NCBI GenBank assembly: GCA_964383905.1
Contig: CAYLJO010000004.1
Coordinates: 1 to 64,000 of the forward strand
Direction of reading: 5' to 3'
DNA from: CAYLJO01 sp964383905
GTDB taxonomy: Bacteria > Acidobacteriota > Blastocatellia > Pyrinomonadales > Pyrinomonadaceae
Length of the DNA: 64,000 nt
Part shown: one piece after another, positions 35,601 through 43,488 of the stretch
Position numbering within the stretch: the stretch's first letter is position 1
Layout of the letters: each line of letters starts with the position of its first letter
Position numbers and translations under genes: made by a program
Notes under the pieces: model-generated
Told to the model about the DNA's origin: nothing
Database searches by the model: none
What the model saw: only the letters and a program-made list of their open reading frames with translations

Positions 35601-36210
35601 ATTTTATATTACCGGGCACCCGCTGGAGAACTACACGGAGATTCTCAAGGGCCTGTGCGCGCCGCAGACGATAGACCTGTCCGGGCTCCGCGGTGGCGGA
35701 AAAACTTCTTTAGGTGGGATTGTGACCGATCTGCAGCTACGCGCGACTAAAAAGGGGGCGAAATTCGCTTTAATACGGCTGGAGGACCAGGCCGGCGCGG
35801 TGAAGTGTGTGTTATGGCCGGAAGTGTTCAGTAAATTTGGGAAGGTGCTGCAAAATGACCTGGCCGTACTTGTCACCGGCCGGTTGGAATTGGCTGACGA
35901 TGGGACGGCGACGGTTGTCGCCGAGGGCGTTGAGCCCCTCGATGATCTGCTGCAAAGGAAGGCGCGCGCCGTGCTCGTGCGCCTTCCTGCCGGCGCTCAT
36001 GCCGGGCCTTTGCTCGATCAATTGTTCGGCCTGCTGGATGGGCACAGGGGCGACTGCGAGGTGTTGCTCGAATTGTATCTGGAAGGGGGAGTGATCGTCC
36101 GGACGCGCCCCCATCACGCCATCCGCGTGCGTGGGAGTATGGAACTGGAGGCCGCTTTACAAAGCCACGGTTGTCACGTCGAGTGGTTAAATGTTACGTT
36201 AGATCACTAA
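32680..36210 (+). CDS. dnaE: DNA polymerase III alpha subunit
   Basis: The replicative polymerase catalytic chain, 1176 aa (DnaE1 class). The PHP domain opens with FVHLHLHTDYSLLDGA and has AMTDHGNMYG. The catalytic palm holds GPGRGSAAGSLVAYCL and SMPDIDIDFCVRGRGE with the D-x-D-x-D acidic triad. Fingers motifs follow (LYRPGPLDGGMVEDFI, YQEQIMQLAQKLGGYS, FNRSHSVAYAYLAFQTAY). An OB-fold part near 1000-1070 (TSLGGIVTDLQLRATKKG) and a tau-binding tail complete it. ATG 32680 lacks a strong ribosome site (GGGAAACTGAG). A weak TATAGT at 32601-32606 may belong to its promoter. No proofreading gene is near. Confidence 0.97.
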   Translation: MNEKSFVHLHLHTDYSLLDGAIQIKPLARRTAELRMKACAMTDHGNMYGAVSFYSAMNAQGVKPIIGCETYITRGSRQERAGAASPGEKANFHLILLAKDLEGYRNLVRLTSKAFTEGFYYKPRIDRELLAEHSEGLVALSACMSGVPQAMLARDCFEDAARAALEFEEILGKGNYYLEIQEHGLDAQKRIRRPLVELSKRTGIPLVATNDAHYLSPGDARAHDVLLCIGSGKTVNDPNRLRYGSPNFYVRSPEEMWAIFGREMPEVLTRTVEIAEMCQLKLPAGVNYLPNYPIPGADAGLSVDEYFEKVVREGYERRRQKVWERKLMRGELRHPLSDYQERISHEIGMIKRMKFPGYFLIVWDFIRYAKEHSIPVGPGRGSAAGSLVAYCLEITDVDPLQYDLLFERFLNPERVSMPDIDIDFCVRGRGEVINHVADLYGRDSVCQIITFGTMASKAAIKDVGRALDMPYAEVERIAKLIPPPVRGRNVSIDQALEQVPELRAAVEASAQVRELIDLAKRLEGCARHASVHAAGVVISPKPLQELIPVAVSAKEELTTQYAMADLEKTGMLKMDFLALTALTVISDCLSSIKRLLNIEIDWADIPLNDQQTMQLFADGRTEAVFQFESAGMQEICRKLRPKGLEDLAALNALYRPGPLDGGMVEDFIERHHGNRSVRYIVPEMKEILNNTYGILVYQEQIMQLAQKLGGYSLGEADLMRRAMGKKNREEMARHEQKFIQGAIERGLKREKAQQIFSLMAQFADYGFNRSHSVAYAYLAFQTAYLKAHFPEHFYAAVLSNELQDTAKVFKYSTELRGQGIQLLPPDVNESGAGFTPLSKAIRYGLAALKGVGHQSVSAIIDARAGGPFSSLFDFTARVSQGALNKRVLESLVCAGAFDSLKPSDHTIHAWRAKLHQTIDSALASSARAKRHQSHGQNDLFGGGAENPGSVQGGLQEAAAWAHSRLLAAEKNAIGFYITGHPLENYTEILKGLCAPQTIDLSGLRGGGKTSLGGIVTDLQLRATKKGAKFALIRLEDQAGAVKCVLWPEVFSKFGKVLQNDLAVLVTGRLELADDGTATVVAEGVEPLDDLLQRKARAVLVRLPAGAHAGPLLDQLFGLLDGHRGDCEVLLELYLEGGVIVRTRPHHAIRVRGSMELEAALQSHGCHVEWLNVTLDH

Positions 36211-36262
36211 AGATCTAAGGTTGGCCGCGGGCGCGCCGCGATGCTGATCACTGGAACGTGAG

Positions 36263-37129
36263 ATGCTGGAAGAATTTGACAAACCCGTAGCTCTGACTGA
36301 GGGGCAGTTAAGCGGCGGCGCGCCCGGGGAACCGGCCCCTTTTGAGCGCGTGCAACTGGCCAGGCACAGCGAGCGGCCCTACACTTTAGATCTCGTCGGG
36401 AGGCTGTGTGAAGATTACGTGGAGATCCACGGGGATCGGCGATACGCTGACGACCCGGCCATTATTTGCGGGATGGCCTGCTTTCACGGCCTGCCGGTGG
36501 TGGTGGTTGGTCATCAAAAGGGGCGTGATACAAAGCAGCGCCAATTCAGAAATTTTGGGATGCCCAAACCGGAAGGCTACCGGAAAGCGCTCCGGGCGAT
36601 GAGACTGGCCGAAAAGTTTCAGCGCCCCGTGATCTGCTTTATCGATACTCCCGGCGCTTACCCTGGCGTTGATGCCGAAGAGCGCGGTCAGGCTGAAGCC
36701 ATCGCCCACAATCTGCGTGAGATCTGTAAACTTCGGATCCCGGTGGTGGTGGCGGTGATCGGCGAAGGGGGGTCGGGTGGCGCGCTGGCCATCGGTGTCG
36801 GGGATCAGGTCTTGATGTTTGAGAATGCGGTCTATTCGGTCATCTCGCCCGAAGGGTGTGCCGCGATCCTCTGGAAAGATGCGGGGCAGGCGAGGCTCGC
36901 CGCGCAGGGGCTGCGTTTGACGGCGGCCGACCTATACCGGCATGGGATCATCGATCACGTCGTCAAAGAGCCGCCGGGCGGGGCGCATACGGACCATCAT
37001 GAGGCGGCGCGGCTGCTTGACTCGGCTCTCAGCGAATCCCTCGCCGAAGCGCTCAGTTACTCGCCCCGGCAGCGGCTCGCGCGCCGCTACGAAAAGCTGC
37101 GCGCACTCGGAAAGTGGGGCGAATTGTAG
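36263..37129 (+). CDS. accA: Acetyl-CoA carboxylase carboxyltransferase alpha subunit
   Basis: With AccD it forms the carboxyltransferase that makes malonyl-CoA, the committed step of fatty-acid synthesis. Motifs: VQLARHSERPYTLDLVGRL, GHQKGRDTKQRQFRNFGMP, CFIDTPGAYPGVDAEERGQ, GEGGSGGALAIGVGD and SVISPEGCAAILWKDA. At 288 aa it is about 30 residues shorter than E. coli AccA, mostly at the N-terminus. ATG 36263 follows GGAACGTGAG. It sits 52 nt after dnaE on the same strand, as in many bacteria where dnaE and accA are neighbours. accD is not in the window. A long perfect palindrome lies immediately downstream. Confidence 0.96.
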   Translation: MLEEFDKPVALTEGQLSGGAPGEPAPFERVQLARHSERPYTLDLVGRLCEDYVEIHGDRRYADDPAIICGMACFHGLPVVVVGHQKGRDTKQRQFRNFGMPKPEGYRKALRAMRLAEKFQRPVICFIDTPGAYPGVDAEERGQAEAIAHNLREICKLRIPVVVAVIGEGGSGGALAIGVGDQVLMFENAVYSVISPEGCAAILWKDAGQARLAAQGLRLTAADLYRHGIIDHVVKEPPGGAHTDHHEAARLLDSALSESLAEALSYSPRQRLARRYEKLRALGKWGEL

Positions 37130-37164
37130 GGGCCCGGCGGGAGTCGAGAGCGCCGCGGGAGCGG

Positions 37165-37214
37165 GCGCCCGGCAGGGCCCATGTCGGCGCGCCGACATGG
37201 GCCCTGCCGGGCGC
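37165..37214. terminator. Perfect 50-bp palindrome between accA and ssb
   Basis: The sequence GCGCCCGGCAGGGCCCATGT followed by CGGCGC is exactly mirrored to 37214, giving 25 bp per arm and no mandatory loop (centre 37189/37190). It lies between convergent stop codons (accA 37129, ssb 37229), the place for a bidirectional terminator, but has no T-run. Its 18-bp core recurs inside parB. Confidence 0.65.
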
Positions 37215-37228
37215 TCACCGGATCTTCA

Positions 37229-37666
37229 TCAGAAAGGTATATCATCGTCTGAAAGGTCGGCCTCCGGCAGCGGGTGCTCGGTCTGACCCCCAGCTTTGGC
37301 CGCACTCGCCGCGGGGGCTTCGTCGCCGCCGCCGCCGCGCCCGCCGCCGATGAACTGCATGTCGGTGGCGTGAACCTCAAGCGTATACCGCTGTTTGCCG
37401 TCGCGGTCCGTCCACTCTTCGACGCGCAACCTGCCTTCAACGTAGATGGGGCGGCCTTTGGTCAGGTATTGCGAGGCGGTCTCGGCCTGTCTCCCCCAGA
37501 GGGTGACGCGAAACCACGTCGTAAAATCCTGCATTTCACCGGCGCGGTCTTTGCGCTTCTCGTTGGTCGCCACCGTAAAGCTGCAGACAGGCGTGCCCTG
37601 CGGGGTGTAGCGGAGTTCGGGGTCGCGCCCCAAATTGCCGACAAGGATGATCTTATTGAATGACAT
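37229..37666 (-). CDS. ssb: Single-stranded DNA-binding protein
   Basis: A 145-aa SSB. The OB-fold spans about 1-108 (MSFNKIILVGNLGRDPELRY, CSFTVATNEKR, FTTWFRVTLWGRQAE, KGRPIYVEGRL, HATDMQFIGG). A Gly/Ala-rich flexible linker and the acidic C-terminal tip LSDDDIPF, which docks partner proteins, complete it. Length is normal. ATG 37666 follows a GAGAAG-like sequence. The gene is transcribed alone toward the 50-bp palindrome and is divergent from recN. Confidence 0.96.
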   Translation of the reverse strand: MSFNKIILVGNLGRDPELRYTPQGTPVCSFTVATNEKRKDRAGEMQDFTTWFRVTLWGRQAETASQYLTKGRPIYVEGRLRVEEWTDRDGKQRYTLEVHATDMQFIGGGRGGGGDEAPAASAAKAGGQTEHPLPEADLSDDDIPF

Positions 37667-37873
37667 ACGGAGTCGCTTCTCTCTTAAAGTTAAATGGTCG
37701 GGCGCTTGGCATACTACTCGCGCGTCTGATACCGGTCAAGATTTAATTTGACGATCGCGTGGCCGCTGACCGCTTAAAGGGTGAAGAGGTCTGCTGACAC
37801 CGGCGGCCGTGTTGAAACTGCCAACTGTTTACCTACTACTTTAAATCTATTTCCTTAACCAAGAAGCTGCTTT
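37667..37873. other. Divergent ssb-recN intergenic region
   Basis: These 207 nt must hold promoters for both ssb and recN. TATCTA- and TTAAATC-like AT-rich stretches occur near 37840-37860, but I find no clean -35/-10 pair or SOS-box-like palindrome. Confidence 0.3.
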
Positions 37874-39646
37874 ATGCTGAAGTTCCTTAACATATCGAAT
37901 TTCGCCGTCATCCATCATTTGCGAGTGGACTTTAACCATGGCCTGAACGTCTTAACCGGCGAGACAGGCTCCGGCAAAAGCATCATCGTCGAGGCCCTCG
38001 GACTGCTTCTCGGGGCTCGCAGTTCGTCAACACAGATTCGTACCGGCGAGCGCATGGCGTTTGTGGAGGGGGTTTTTGAGGCGGCCAGGGCACAGCAGGC
38101 AGTGATCAGGGATGTTCTCGCCGCCGCCGAGATTGAGCACATGGAGGGGGATGAGATGATCGTCCGCCGGGAGATTTATGCGAGCGGCCGGAGCCGCAAT
38201 TTTATTAATGACCAGAGCGTGACGGTGGCGGCTTTGCGCGCCCTCCAGCCTCATCTGGTGGAGATCCATGGACAGGGGGAGCAGCGGGCCTTGCTCTCCG
38301 CACAGTCCCATTTAGAGCTGCTTGATGCGTTCGCCGGCTCGGTTGAGCTCAGGGCGGAAGTGGCCGAAGCGTTTCAGTCGTGGAGGGCGGCGCAAGGGGC
38401 TCTGCGGGCGCTCGAGAGCGACCTCGCCGAGCGCGAGCGCCTCTCGGATCTGATCGAGTACCAGTTAAGAGAGATTGCTTCCGTCGGCCCGCAGGTTGGG
38501 GAGGAGGAGGTGCTCTTAGCGGAGAGGCATTTGCTGGCGAATGCGGAGAAGATTCTGCAGCTCACGACGAGCGCCTACACGGAGCTTTATGAGAGCGATG
38601 AGAGCGTGCTCTCGCGTTTGGCCGTGATCCGCCGCCAGGTGGAGAAACTGGGCGAGTTGGATGCTCGTGTCCGCTCAATTTTGGAGCTGCTTGTCGCTGC
38701 CATCGAATCGCTCACGGGCGTCGCAGAAGCCTTACGCGGCAGTGTTGCCGGGCGCGGGTTTTCACCCGCCCGGCTCGGTGAGGTCGAGCACAGGTTGGCC
38801 GAGCTCGAAAGACTTAAACGGAAATATCATACCGACTTGCAAGGGTTAAGCGGGATGCAGGAGGAGCTCGCGGCGCGTCTCAAAAAGTTCAACGAGGTGG
38901 TGGAGTCCGAGGGCGCTCTCAGGGAGTCGCTGGAGCGGGCGGGCCACGATTACAGGGTCGCGGCGGGTCGCCTTTCTTCCATCCGGAGAGAGGCGGCCCC
39001 GCGGCTGGAGCGCCACGTGATCCGGGACCTGCGCCAGGTGGCGATGGAGCATGCTCGTTTTGTCGTCTCGATCAGAACGGCGCCACTTGAGGCCCCGGCG
39101 CCGGATGCTTCGGAGCCCGCTCGCGAAGGTGTTGATCCCTTTCACCAAACGGGGGCGGATCGGGTCGAGTTTCAGTTATCGGCGAATCCGGGGGAGGACC
39201 CGCGTCCGCTCGCACAGATCGCCTCCGGGGGCGAGCTCTCCAGGCTCATGTTGACGCTGCGCACGGTCTGCAAGGGGGATGCGGGGCCGGGCCACACCGT
39301 CGTCTTTGACGAGATCGATGCCGGGATCGGCGGGCGCGTGGCGGAAGCTGTCGGACGACGCCTGAGAGACCTTTCGGCGACACGTCAGGTCTTATGTGTC
39401 ACGCACCAGGCGCAGATCGCCCGCTTCGCGGACTACCATTATGCGGTGGCGAAGCGGCTGGAGGGGGGGCGCACGGTGACGACGGTGAGAGCGCTCGACC
39501 GGGATGACCGGGTCGGAGAGCTTTCGCGAATGATCGGGGGGGCGGAGGATGTGGCTTCAACGCGAGAAGCTGCGCGTTGGCTTTTAGAGGCTCCGCCAGG
39601 GAGCGAAGGGCGCTTATCCCGCCGGAAGAGATCGCCTGGGCGTTAA
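37874..39646 (+). CDS. recN: DNA repair protein RecN
   Basis: An SMC-like ATPase for double-strand-break repair, 590 aa. The head opens with FLNISNFAVIHHLRVDF and the Walker A GETGSGKSIIVEALGLLLG. A coiled coil follows (about 160-380) with the typical IEYQLREI segment. The C-terminal half carries the ABC signature IASGGELSRLMLTLRTV and Walker B VVFDEIDAGIGGRVAEAVG, then the VTHQAQIA switch. The start MLKFLNISNFAVI is conserved, so ATG 37874 is firm. The last 15 residues are basic and variable. It is divergent from ssb, another repair gene. Confidence 0.95.
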   Translation: MLKFLNISNFAVIHHLRVDFNHGLNVLTGETGSGKSIIVEALGLLLGARSSSTQIRTGERMAFVEGVFEAARAQQAVIRDVLAAAEIEHMEGDEMIVRREIYASGRSRNFINDQSVTVAALRALQPHLVEIHGQGEQRALLSAQSHLELLDAFAGSVELRAEVAEAFQSWRAAQGALRALESDLAERERLSDLIEYQLREIASVGPQVGEEEVLLAERHLLANAEKILQLTTSAYTELYESDESVLSRLAVIRRQVEKLGELDARVRSILELLVAAIESLTGVAEALRGSVAGRGFSPARLGEVEHRLAELERLKRKYHTDLQGLSGMQEELAARLKKFNEVVESEGALRESLERAGHDYRVAAGRLSSIRREAAPRLERHVIRDLRQVAMEHARFVVSIRTAPLEAPAPDASEPAREGVDPFHQTGADRVEFQLSANPGEDPRPLAQIASGGELSRLMLTLRTVCKGDAGPGHTVVFDEIDAGIGGRVAEAVGRRLRDLSATRQVLCVTHQAQIARFADYHYAVAKRLEGGRTVTTVRALDRDDRVGELSRMIGGAEDVASTREAARWLLEAPPGSEGRLSRRKRSPGR

Positions 39647-39871
39647 GGCGGCGATTGGTAGAGAAAAGATGGATCGGTCAGAAGTCACTCGGGCCGTACC
39701 GCTCGGGTGAGGGCCGCACGGGCGGATGGCGGAAAAGGCGCGGCAACTTCCGGGATCACTGTCGGCGGCTTTTGGCGATGCGTGTCGGCCGACGACTGAA
39801 GAATTGTCGCTTTGCGCCGCCGGTTTCTGCTACACTCCGCGTAGCCGTAAAGAGAGCGCGGGCCTGAGGGT
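39647..39871. promoter_or_regulatory. Intergenic region upstream of miaB
   Basis: A -10-like TACACT (39832-39837) is followed 34 nt later by the miaB start, but only a weak -35 (TCGCTT) lies 18 nt before it. The rest has no feature I can name. Confidence 0.25.
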
Positions 39872-41254
39872 GTGAAAGCAAGCGTCTATATCGAGACTTT
39901 CGGGTGTCAAATGAACGTGGCTGATTCCGAGCACGCCGCGACACGACTGCGCGCGGCCGGCTACGAGGTGACGGATTCATTAAAGGGGGCCGACGTCATT
40001 CTTTTCAACACCTGCTCGGTGCGCGCGCGGGCCGCGCAGAAGGTTCTCACACGGATCGGCGAGGTTCGCCGAGACCGCCGCCGCGAGCGTCAACCCTTAG
40101 TGGGCGTGATGGGCTGTGTGGCGCAACTTGAGGGCGGGTCGCTGTTTGGCGCCGCGCCCGCGGTTGATTTGGTGGTGGGGACGCGGGCGGGCGCCCGCCT
40201 CCCGTCGCTCATCGAGCGCATTCTCGGCGGCGAGTCAAATGTTGTGGACCTGGGCGAGCGGGCCGCCGCCTCCGCCGGGGAGTCGTGGGACGTATCTGCG
40301 GTCGAGCGCCATTCTCCGTACGTCGCGTTCGTCCCCATCATTGAAGGCTGTAACAAGTTCTGCACCTATTGCATTGTCCCTTTCTCACGCGGGAGGGAGA
40401 AAAGCCGGCCGGCCCGGAAGGTGGTTGAGGAGGTACGCCGGTTGCGCGCGGAAGGCTTTCGTGAGATCCATCTGATCGGACAAAACGTCAATAGCTATCG
40501 CCCACGAGTGGCGGACGGGTTGGAGGGGTACGCGGGGGCGACCCCCTTTTCACGTCTGTTACGGGCCGTCGCGGCGACCGGTATGGAGAGGATAAAATTT
40601 ACGACCTCTTTCCCGAGGGATTTCCATCCGGACATCGTGACGGCGATTGACGAGCATGAGAACCTGTGTGAATGGGTTCACCTGCCCGTGCAGTCCGGGA
40701 GCGACCGGGTCTTACGGGCGATGCGCAGGGGCTACAAGGCAGGCGACTATCTGCGCCGGGTGGAGGCGATCAAGGGCGCGCGCCGGAAGATTTCACTGAC
40801 CAGCGATGTGATTGTCGGGTTCCCCGGTGAGACGGCCGCTGAGTTCGGGGAGACGATGCGTTTAGTCGAACAATGCCAGTACGATGGCTTGTATATCTTC
40901 AAGTATTCTGAGAGGCCTGGCACGCCCGCCGCAAGCCTTCCGGATGATGTCTCCGGGGAGGAGAAAAGAGACCGCTTTCTGGCGCTTGAGCGGCTGCAGC
41001 GTGGGATCCAAAGTAAAATATATGACCGCTATGTGGGGCGCGAGGTCAGCGTCCTGGTCGAGGGTGCGAGCGCAAAATCGGGTGTTGATCTGACCGGCCA
41101 CTCCACCTGCCATAAGGTCGTGAATTTTCCGGGCGGCGCGCCACTCTCCGGGCAGGTGTTGAAGGTGCGCGTGAGTGAAGCGAAGGTTAATAGCCTTTAC
41201 GGGCGGGTCGCGGGTGGAGGGCACTCTGAGCCTCAAGTGCTGGGTGAGGTGTAA
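39872..41254 (+). CDS. miaB: tRNA-i6A37 methylthiotransferase MiaB
   Basis: A radical-SAM enzyme that adds a methylthio group to N6-isopentenyladenosine-37 of tRNAs reading U-initial codons. The N-terminal UPF0004 domain has the cluster cysteines in ETFGCQMNVADSE, NTCSVRARA and VMGCVAQLEGG. The radical-SAM C-x3-C-x2-C motif is EGCNKFCTYCIVPFSRG. The TRAM domain closes the protein (YDRYVGREVSVLVEG, SEAKVNSLYG). Length 460 aa is standard. The start GTG 39872 has GAGGGT very close to it. The DUF151 gene begins 2 nt after its stop, so the two are one unit. Confidence 0.94.
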   Translation: MKASVYIETFGCQMNVADSEHAATRLRAAGYEVTDSLKGADVILFNTCSVRARAAQKVLTRIGEVRRDRRRERQPLVGVMGCVAQLEGGSLFGAAPAVDLVVGTRAGARLPSLIERILGGESNVVDLGERAAASAGESWDVSAVERHSPYVAFVPIIEGCNKFCTYCIVPFSRGREKSRPARKVVEEVRRLRAEGFREIHLIGQNVNSYRPRVADGLEGYAGATPFSRLLRAVAATGMERIKFTTSFPRDFHPDIVTAIDEHENLCEWVHLPVQSGSDRVLRAMRRGYKAGDYLRRVEAIKGARRKISLTSDVIVGFPGETAAEFGETMRLVEQCQYDGLYIFKYSERPGTPAASLPDDVSGEEKRDRFLALERLQRGIQSKIYDRYVGREVSVLVEGASAKSGVDLTGHSTCHKVVNFPGGAPLSGQVLKVRVSEAKVNSLYGRVAGGGHSEPQVLGEV

Positions 41255-41256
41255 AT

Positions 41257-41745
41257 ATGGAAATAGAAGTAAAAATTAGGGCTTTGATAATGGATCCCAA
41301 CAGCGGTACGCCAATCATCATCCTCAAGGACGTGAATAGTGAGACAATGCTGCCGATCTGGGTGGGGACCTATGAGGCCAACGCGATCGCGTTAGAGATC
41401 GAGAAGATCGCGCCGCCGCGGCCGCTGACCCATGATCTCTTGCGAAACTTGATCGTCGAGATGGGCGCGCGCGTGGAGAGGGTGGTGGTCACGGAACTGA
41501 GAGACAACACTTTCTTCGCGGTGATTGAGATGCGCACGATCGACGGCCACATGATGACGCTGGATTCGCGGCCTTCGGACGCGATCGCGCTGGCGCTCAG
41601 GGCGGATTGCCCCATTTTTGTCAATATGGAGGTCATCCAGGCTTCGCGCAATTCTGTCGCCGAGGGGGAGCAGAGTACGGAAGTGGAGGCCGATCAGGAG
41701 GAGTGGCCGGATGTCATTGGCGAGGCCGGTGATCTCCCGATGTAA
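41257..41745 (+). CDS. Bifunctional nuclease family protein (DUF151)
   Basis: A 162-aa DUF151/BFN-domain protein. It reads EVKIRALIMDPNSGTPIIIL, then LPIWVGTYEANAIAL, LTHDLLRNLIVEMGARVERV, TFFAVIEMR and LDSRPSDAIALALRADCPI, all family hallmarks. Related plant proteins have RNase and DNase activity; the bacterial role is not settled. The acidic C-terminal 35 residues are variable. It is translationally coupled to miaB (start ATG 41257 two nt after TAA), an arrangement that suggests a shared RNA-linked task, though that is inference. Confidence 0.92.
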   Translation: MEIEVKIRALIMDPNSGTPIIILKDVNSETMLPIWVGTYEANAIALEIEKIAPPRPLTHDLLRNLIVEMGARVERVVVTELRDNTFFAVIEMRTIDGHMMTLDSRPSDAIALALRADCPIFVNMEVIQASRNSVAEGEQSTEVEADQEEWPDVIGEAGDLPM

Positions 41746-41829
41746 GAGGATCGGGGAGGGTTGATGCGGAGAGAAAGAGAGAGAGGCCTCATCCCGCCGG
41801 GGGTAACGGGTTAAGCTACTTTTTATGAA

Positions 41830-42591
41830 ATGGTAATCGCCATCGCAAATCAGAAAGGGGGCGTCGGTAAAACCACCACGGCCATCAACTTGGCCGCGGC
41901 CTTCGCGCGGCGGAACAAGAAGGTATTGTTGATGGATCTGGACCCGCAGGGCAATAGCTCCATCTCATTCCTGGATCCGGTGACGGTAGACTGCTCGGCT
42001 TACGAGCTGTTGATGGACGGTCAGGGCGTCGGTAGCAGCGGGCAAAGTATCTATCCGACGCCGGTTGAAGGCTTGGAGATCATCCCGGCGCGCATTAACC
42101 TGGCGAAACTGGAGTCGAAACTGGTCGGCGATTTTGATGCCCCGTTCCGGCTCAAGGACCGTTTAGAGCCGTTGCGGGCGCGTTACGATATCATTATCAT
42201 TGACACCCCGCCGACGCTCGGTTTGATCACCGTCAACGCTCTGGTGGCCGCCACCCACGTGCTGATCCCGATTCAGTCCTCGTACTTTGCGCTCGAGGGG
42301 ACGGATGATCTGCTGGAAACGATTGAAAAGGTGAAGACGCGCCCCAACCCGAATCTGCAGGTGTTAGGGGTGGTCGTTACTTTGCATGACAAAAGGACGA
42401 CGCTGGCGCGTGAGGTCTACGAGCAGATCCGCCGGGTCTTTGGCGCGAAGATGTTCGAGACGGTGATTACCAAGAGCGTGCGTCTGGAGGAATCGCCCGC
42501 CTACAAGGAGTCGATCTTTACCTTCGCGCCCCACTCGTCGGGTGCGAGCGAGTACGCGAAACTCTGTGAAGAGGTGATCAGTCGTGTCTAA
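41830..42591 (+). CDS. parA: Chromosome-partitioning ATPase ParA (Soj)
   Basis: A 253-aa deviant-Walker ATPase that drives chromosome origin segregation. The deviant Walker A is IANQKGGVGKTTTAINLA, switch I contains LMDLDPQGNSSISFL, and Walker B is IIIDTPPTLGLITVNAL with IQSSYFALEGTDDL following. There is no N-terminal HTH, so it is the chromosomal Soj type. It lies 84 nt after the DUF151 gene and overlaps parB by 8 nt. The start ATG 41830 has no strong ribosome site. No parS site was recognised in the window; the best partial match (12 of 16) is near 32466. Confidence 0.95.
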   Translation: MVIAIANQKGGVGKTTTAINLAAAFARRNKKVLLMDLDPQGNSSISFLDPVTVDCSAYELLMDGQGVGSSGQSIYPTPVEGLEIIPARINLAKLESKLVGDFDAPFRLKDRLEPLRARYDIIIIDTPPTLGLITVNALVAATHVLIPIQSSYFALEGTDDLLETIEKVKTRPNPNLQVLGVVVTLHDKRTTLAREVYEQIRRVFGAKMFETVITKSVRLEESPAYKESIFTFAPHSSGASEYAKLCEEVISRV

Positions 42592-43420
42592 AAGAGGGTT
42601 ACCGTCTGACCTGCGCCTGCGCCATGACGCGCACTACGTCGAAGAGTTGGCTGCTCACCGGCCGACCCCCGTGGGCCGTTTAATCGCGCTTGAGAGGCTC
42701 GAGCCGAACCCGGGGCAGCCGCGCGTCGAGGTCGGCGACCTGGCCGAGTTGACCGCCTCGATCAGGGAGAAAGGGGTGCTTGAGCCGCTGCTGGTGAAGC
42801 CCTCAAGGTTAACGGGGCGGTGGATGATCATTGCCGGCGAGCGGCGCTGGCGGGCCGCCGCCGCGGCCGGTTTGCGCGAGGTCCCCTGTATCGAGATGGA
42901 TGTGGATGACCGTGCGGTCGCCGAGATCGCCCTGATTGAGAATATGCAGCGCAAGGACCTGACGCCGTGGGAGGAGGCCGACGGGCTGCGCGCCTTATGC
43001 GAGCGGTTCGGTTACACGCACGAGGAGGCGGCGCGCAAGGTCGGGAAGAGCCGCAGCACGGTGACCGAGGCGCTCTCCATTGCCGCCCTGCCGGAGGCCA
43101 TTCGTGAGCGATGTCGGCGCGCCGACATCGCCTCCAAATCCCTGCTGCTGCAGATCGTCAGGCAGCCCGATCAGGCGGCGATGGAGCGGATGGCGGAAGA
43201 GATCACGAGGCGCGGGCTGACCAGAGAAGATGCGCGGCAAGAGCGCCGGCGCGCTGCGGCAGGGCGGCGCGGCGCGTCTCCGCGTCCATTCATCTTCAAA
43301 TATTCGTCGCCCGGCAGTGAATTTAAGGTTGAGGTGCGCTTCCGGCGCGCCAAAGTGAGCGGCCAGGAGGTGGCGGCGGCGTTAAAAGCAGCGATCAGTA
43401 GGGTGGAGGCGGAGTGCTGA
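42584..43420 (+). CDS. parB: Chromosome-partitioning protein ParB (Spo0J)
   Basis: A 278-aa CTP-dependent parS-binding clamp. The N-terminal domain has LEPNPGQPRVEVGDLAELTA, GVLEPLLVKPS and the CTP-binding box IIAGERRWRAAAAAGL, then VAEIALIENMQRKDLTPWEEA. The helix-turn-helix is GYTHEEAARKVGKSRSTVTEALS. The usual C-terminal dimer domain is short and divergent here. The start GTG 42584 overlaps the end of parA and has GAGG upstream, so the pair is coupled. The codons for CRRADI (43108-43131) form a 24-bp palindrome identical at its core to the accA-ssb palindrome. A partner ScpA/B gene is not nearby. Confidence 0.93.
   Translation: MSKRGLPSDLRLRHDAHYVEELAAHRPTPVGRLIALERLEPNPGQPRVEVGDLAELTASIREKGVLEPLLVKPSRLTGRWMIIAGERRWRAAAAAGLREVPCIEMDVDDRAVAEIALIENMQRKDLTPWEEADGLRALCERFGYTHEEAARKVGKSRSTVTEALSIAALPEAIRERCRRADIASKSLLLQIVRQPDQAAMERMAEEITRRGLTREDARQERRRAAAGRRGASPRPFIFKYSSPGSEFKVEVRFRRAKVSGQEVAAALKAAISRVEAEC
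43108..43131. repeat. 24-bp palindrome inside parB, same core as at 37181-37198
   Basis: GCGATGTCGGCGCGCCGACA plus TCGC is a perfect 24-bp palindrome. Its central 18 bp, ATGTCGGCGCGCCGACAT, also form the centre of the accA-ssb palindrome (37181-37198). It keeps the parB frame (residues around CRRADI). Confidence 0.7.
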
Positions 43421-43488
43421 TCCGACCCGCGTCCGATAATGGAAGAGAGGCCGCCCCTTGCTTCCCAGCGTTCCAGTTTTCAAAGCCG

